A DNA stretch of 8,733 nucleotides from Bacteroidota bacterium (GTDB lineage Bacteria > Bacteroidota > Bacteroidia > Chitinophagales > Chitinophagaceae), in contig JAEWAC010000316.1 of NCBI GenBank assembly GCA_023391895.1, positions 1 through 8,733 on the forward strand, written 5' to 3'. Position numbers and translations under genes: made by a program. Below are positions 7,799-8,733 of this stretch, piece after piece. A model generated the notes under the pieces. That model searched no databases, was not told the DNA's origin, and saw nothing but the letters and a program-made list of their open reading frames with translations. Position 1 is the stretch's first letter, and every line of letters begins with the position of its first letter.

Positions 7799-7835
7799 TT
7801 GTGCTGTATATAGAGCAGGACACTTTTTAGCACAA
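7799..7835. repeat. short inverted repeat after the helicase gene
   Basis: TTGTGCT (7799-7805) pairs with AGCACAA (7829-7835) across a 23-base loop, starting four bases after the stop codon. The T-run lies inside the loop rather than after the stem, so it is not a standard terminator. It may be a weak 3' mRNA structure or chance. Confidence 0.3.
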
Positions 7836-7893
7836 CGCAAGCAATAGGGCGGCACTCCTGCTACTGTGCCGGCAACAGCCATTAAAAGAAAAA

Positions 7894-7936
7894 CAAAAGG
7901 CTATATGGGTTTTTCAAAAACCCATATAGCCTTTTG
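7894..7936. terminator. perfect palindrome, probable bidirectional terminator between convergent genes
   Basis: Bases 7894-7914 are the exact reverse complement of 7916-7936, giving 21-bp arms around a single central C at 7915. The outer arms read CAAAAGGC...GCCTTTTG, so on either strand the GC-containing stem ends in a short run of T. It sits between the stops of the helicase gene (7794) and the convergent PAP2 gene (7986), where one element can end transcription from both sides. In RNA the innermost A/T bases would open to form the loop. Confidence 0.85.
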
Positions 7937-7985
7937 CCTCTGCTGAAAACCACATAAGCAGGAAAATAGTTTCGCGTATAATGGT

Positions 7986-8733
7986 TTATTGAAATTTATA
8001 CGTAAGCGCCAGTCCGTGCGATGGGCCGGTAAAAGGCATCACACTTAGATTGGGGTTTTTAAAAAGTTTGTTTTTATGAAAATGCGGTACCAGTATACCC
8101 GACAAAGTACCTACGGCTGTGCCCACGAGCAGGTCAGTTGGAAAGTGCTTGCCTGACCGGTGCCGAAGGTAAGCGGTAGCCCCGGTGGAGGCAATGGCCG
8201 CACCCCATAGCACATACTTGAATTGGGAATCGGGATTGTAGTCGGAATAAACCTTGGCGGTAAAAAAAGTGGAGGTAGCTACCAAAGCCACGTGCCCGGC
8301 AATAAACGAGTTGGTGGACCCACCTTCGCGCCTTTCCTCCATAGGAACTGCCGGGTTGTACGCCAGCGGACGGAAGCGGTTGACCAGATAGTTAGAGCCC
8401 GTATAGGCAATGCCGGTAATAGACATGGCTTCGAGGTACAGGAGCCCGATTTTAGCAGCGTCCTTCCTGATGTTTTTATCCACCAGCAGCAAGAGGGGTA
8501 GGGGCATGGCGCCATAAAATAACGCATCGCTGGGCCCTTCTGCCTTGGGGTGATACACATCGGCCGCCCATCGGTCAAATACGTTCAGGTTTTCTTTTTT
8601 CAGGCTCAAAATGTCTTCTTGGGGAATGGGATCCTTACTGTAAATTTTTGAAAAACCCCATAAAGATCCGGCTGCTGTAAGGGCGGTAAGTGGTACGTCA
8701 ATCGCCGGTTTTAGTTGATAAATCCGTTGAGGG
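7986..8733 (-). CDS. PAP2-superfamily phosphatase-like membrane protein, N-terminus cut by window edge
   Basis: PAP2 proteins remove phosphate from lipid phosphates such as undecaprenyl pyrophosphate or phosphatidic acid, usually at the membrane. The frame is open from the stop (7988-7986) to the right edge, giving 248 visible residues. Reading from the edge it starts with YQLKPAIDVPLTALTAAG, which matches the N-terminal part of Bacteroidota PAP2 proteins, so the TTG at 8609 is not the start. Hydrophobic segments include MPLPLLLLV. Motif 1 is NYLVNRFRP (8393-8367) with Asn where Lys is expected; motif 2 is SFIAGH (8309-8292) with Ala for the Ser of SGH; motif 3 is RHRSGKHFPTD (His at 8147-8145, Asp at 8135-8133) and is complete. 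The two histidines and the Arg-Pro are kept, so the fold is secure and activity is likely but unproven. The protein ends ALTYKFQ. The gene converges on the helicase gene. Confidence 0.92.
   Translation of the reverse strand, partial: PQRIYQLKPAIDVPLTALTAAGSLWGFSKIYSKDPIPQEDILSLKKENLNVFDRWAADVYHPKAEGPSDALFYGAMPLPLLLLVDKNIRKDAAKIGLLYLEAMSITGIAYTGSNYLVNRFRPLAYNPAVPMEERREGGSTNSFIAGHVALVATSTFFTAKVYSDYNPDSQFKYVLWGAAIASTGATAYLRHRSGKHFPTDLLVGTAVGTLSGILVPHFHKNKLFKNPNLSVMPFTGPSHGLALTYKFQ

Noticed and set aside
7986..8609. A complete 207-aa PAP2 gene starting at a TTG at 8609
   Set aside because: The same frame stays open to the window edge and the extra residues (YQLKPAIDVPLTA...) fit the family N-terminus, so the gene is partial, not TTG-initiated.

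Overview
The window looks like chromosomal DNA from a Bacteroidota bacterium, most likely of the Chitinophagaceae type. That placement is inferred from protein style: an RlmH, an exported kinase-like protein and a PAP2 protein of kinds familiar from that phylum, few Shine-Dalgarno sequences, and a small lipoprotein-like gene. No database search was possible.

Layout: (1) 1-426, minus strand: 5' part of rlmH (23S rRNA methyltransferase), running off the left edge. (2) 487-921, plus strand, divergent from rlmH: a small exported, probably lipid-anchored protein, followed by a clear intrinsic terminator at 949-985. (3) 1079-2545, plus strand: a 488-aa exported protein with a kinase-like DWDRHQD...PRDRDQ core and a C-terminal GGDDE / GGKGHDN region. 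I recognise it as the middle module of much longer Bacteroidota outer-membrane proteins, here without the beta-barrel. (4) 2546-3126: 581 bases of AT-rich DNA without a convincing gene. It holds a possible gene remnant (2616-2819) and a 50-codon ORF for a hydrophobic peptide (2891-3043). (5) 3127-7794, plus strand: a 1555-aa DUF4011 / superfamily 1 helicase / Vsr-like nuclease / DUF3320 protein, the architecture of the single-gene Hhe anti-phage class. (6) 7894-7936: a perfect 21-bp-arm palindrome, probably a terminator shared by two convergent genes. (7) 7986-8733, minus strand: a PAP2-superfamily protein that continues past the right edge. An internal TTG start would be a mistake.

The genes do not form one operon. 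rlmH is housekeeping, the lipoprotein and kinase-like protein act in the cell envelope, and the helicase-nuclease is a probable stand-alone defence or nucleic-acid surveillance gene set between an AT-rich spacer and a strong terminator. The two most interesting items are the helicase-nuclease and the solitary exported kinase-like module. Neither is shown by the sequence alone to be a new system.
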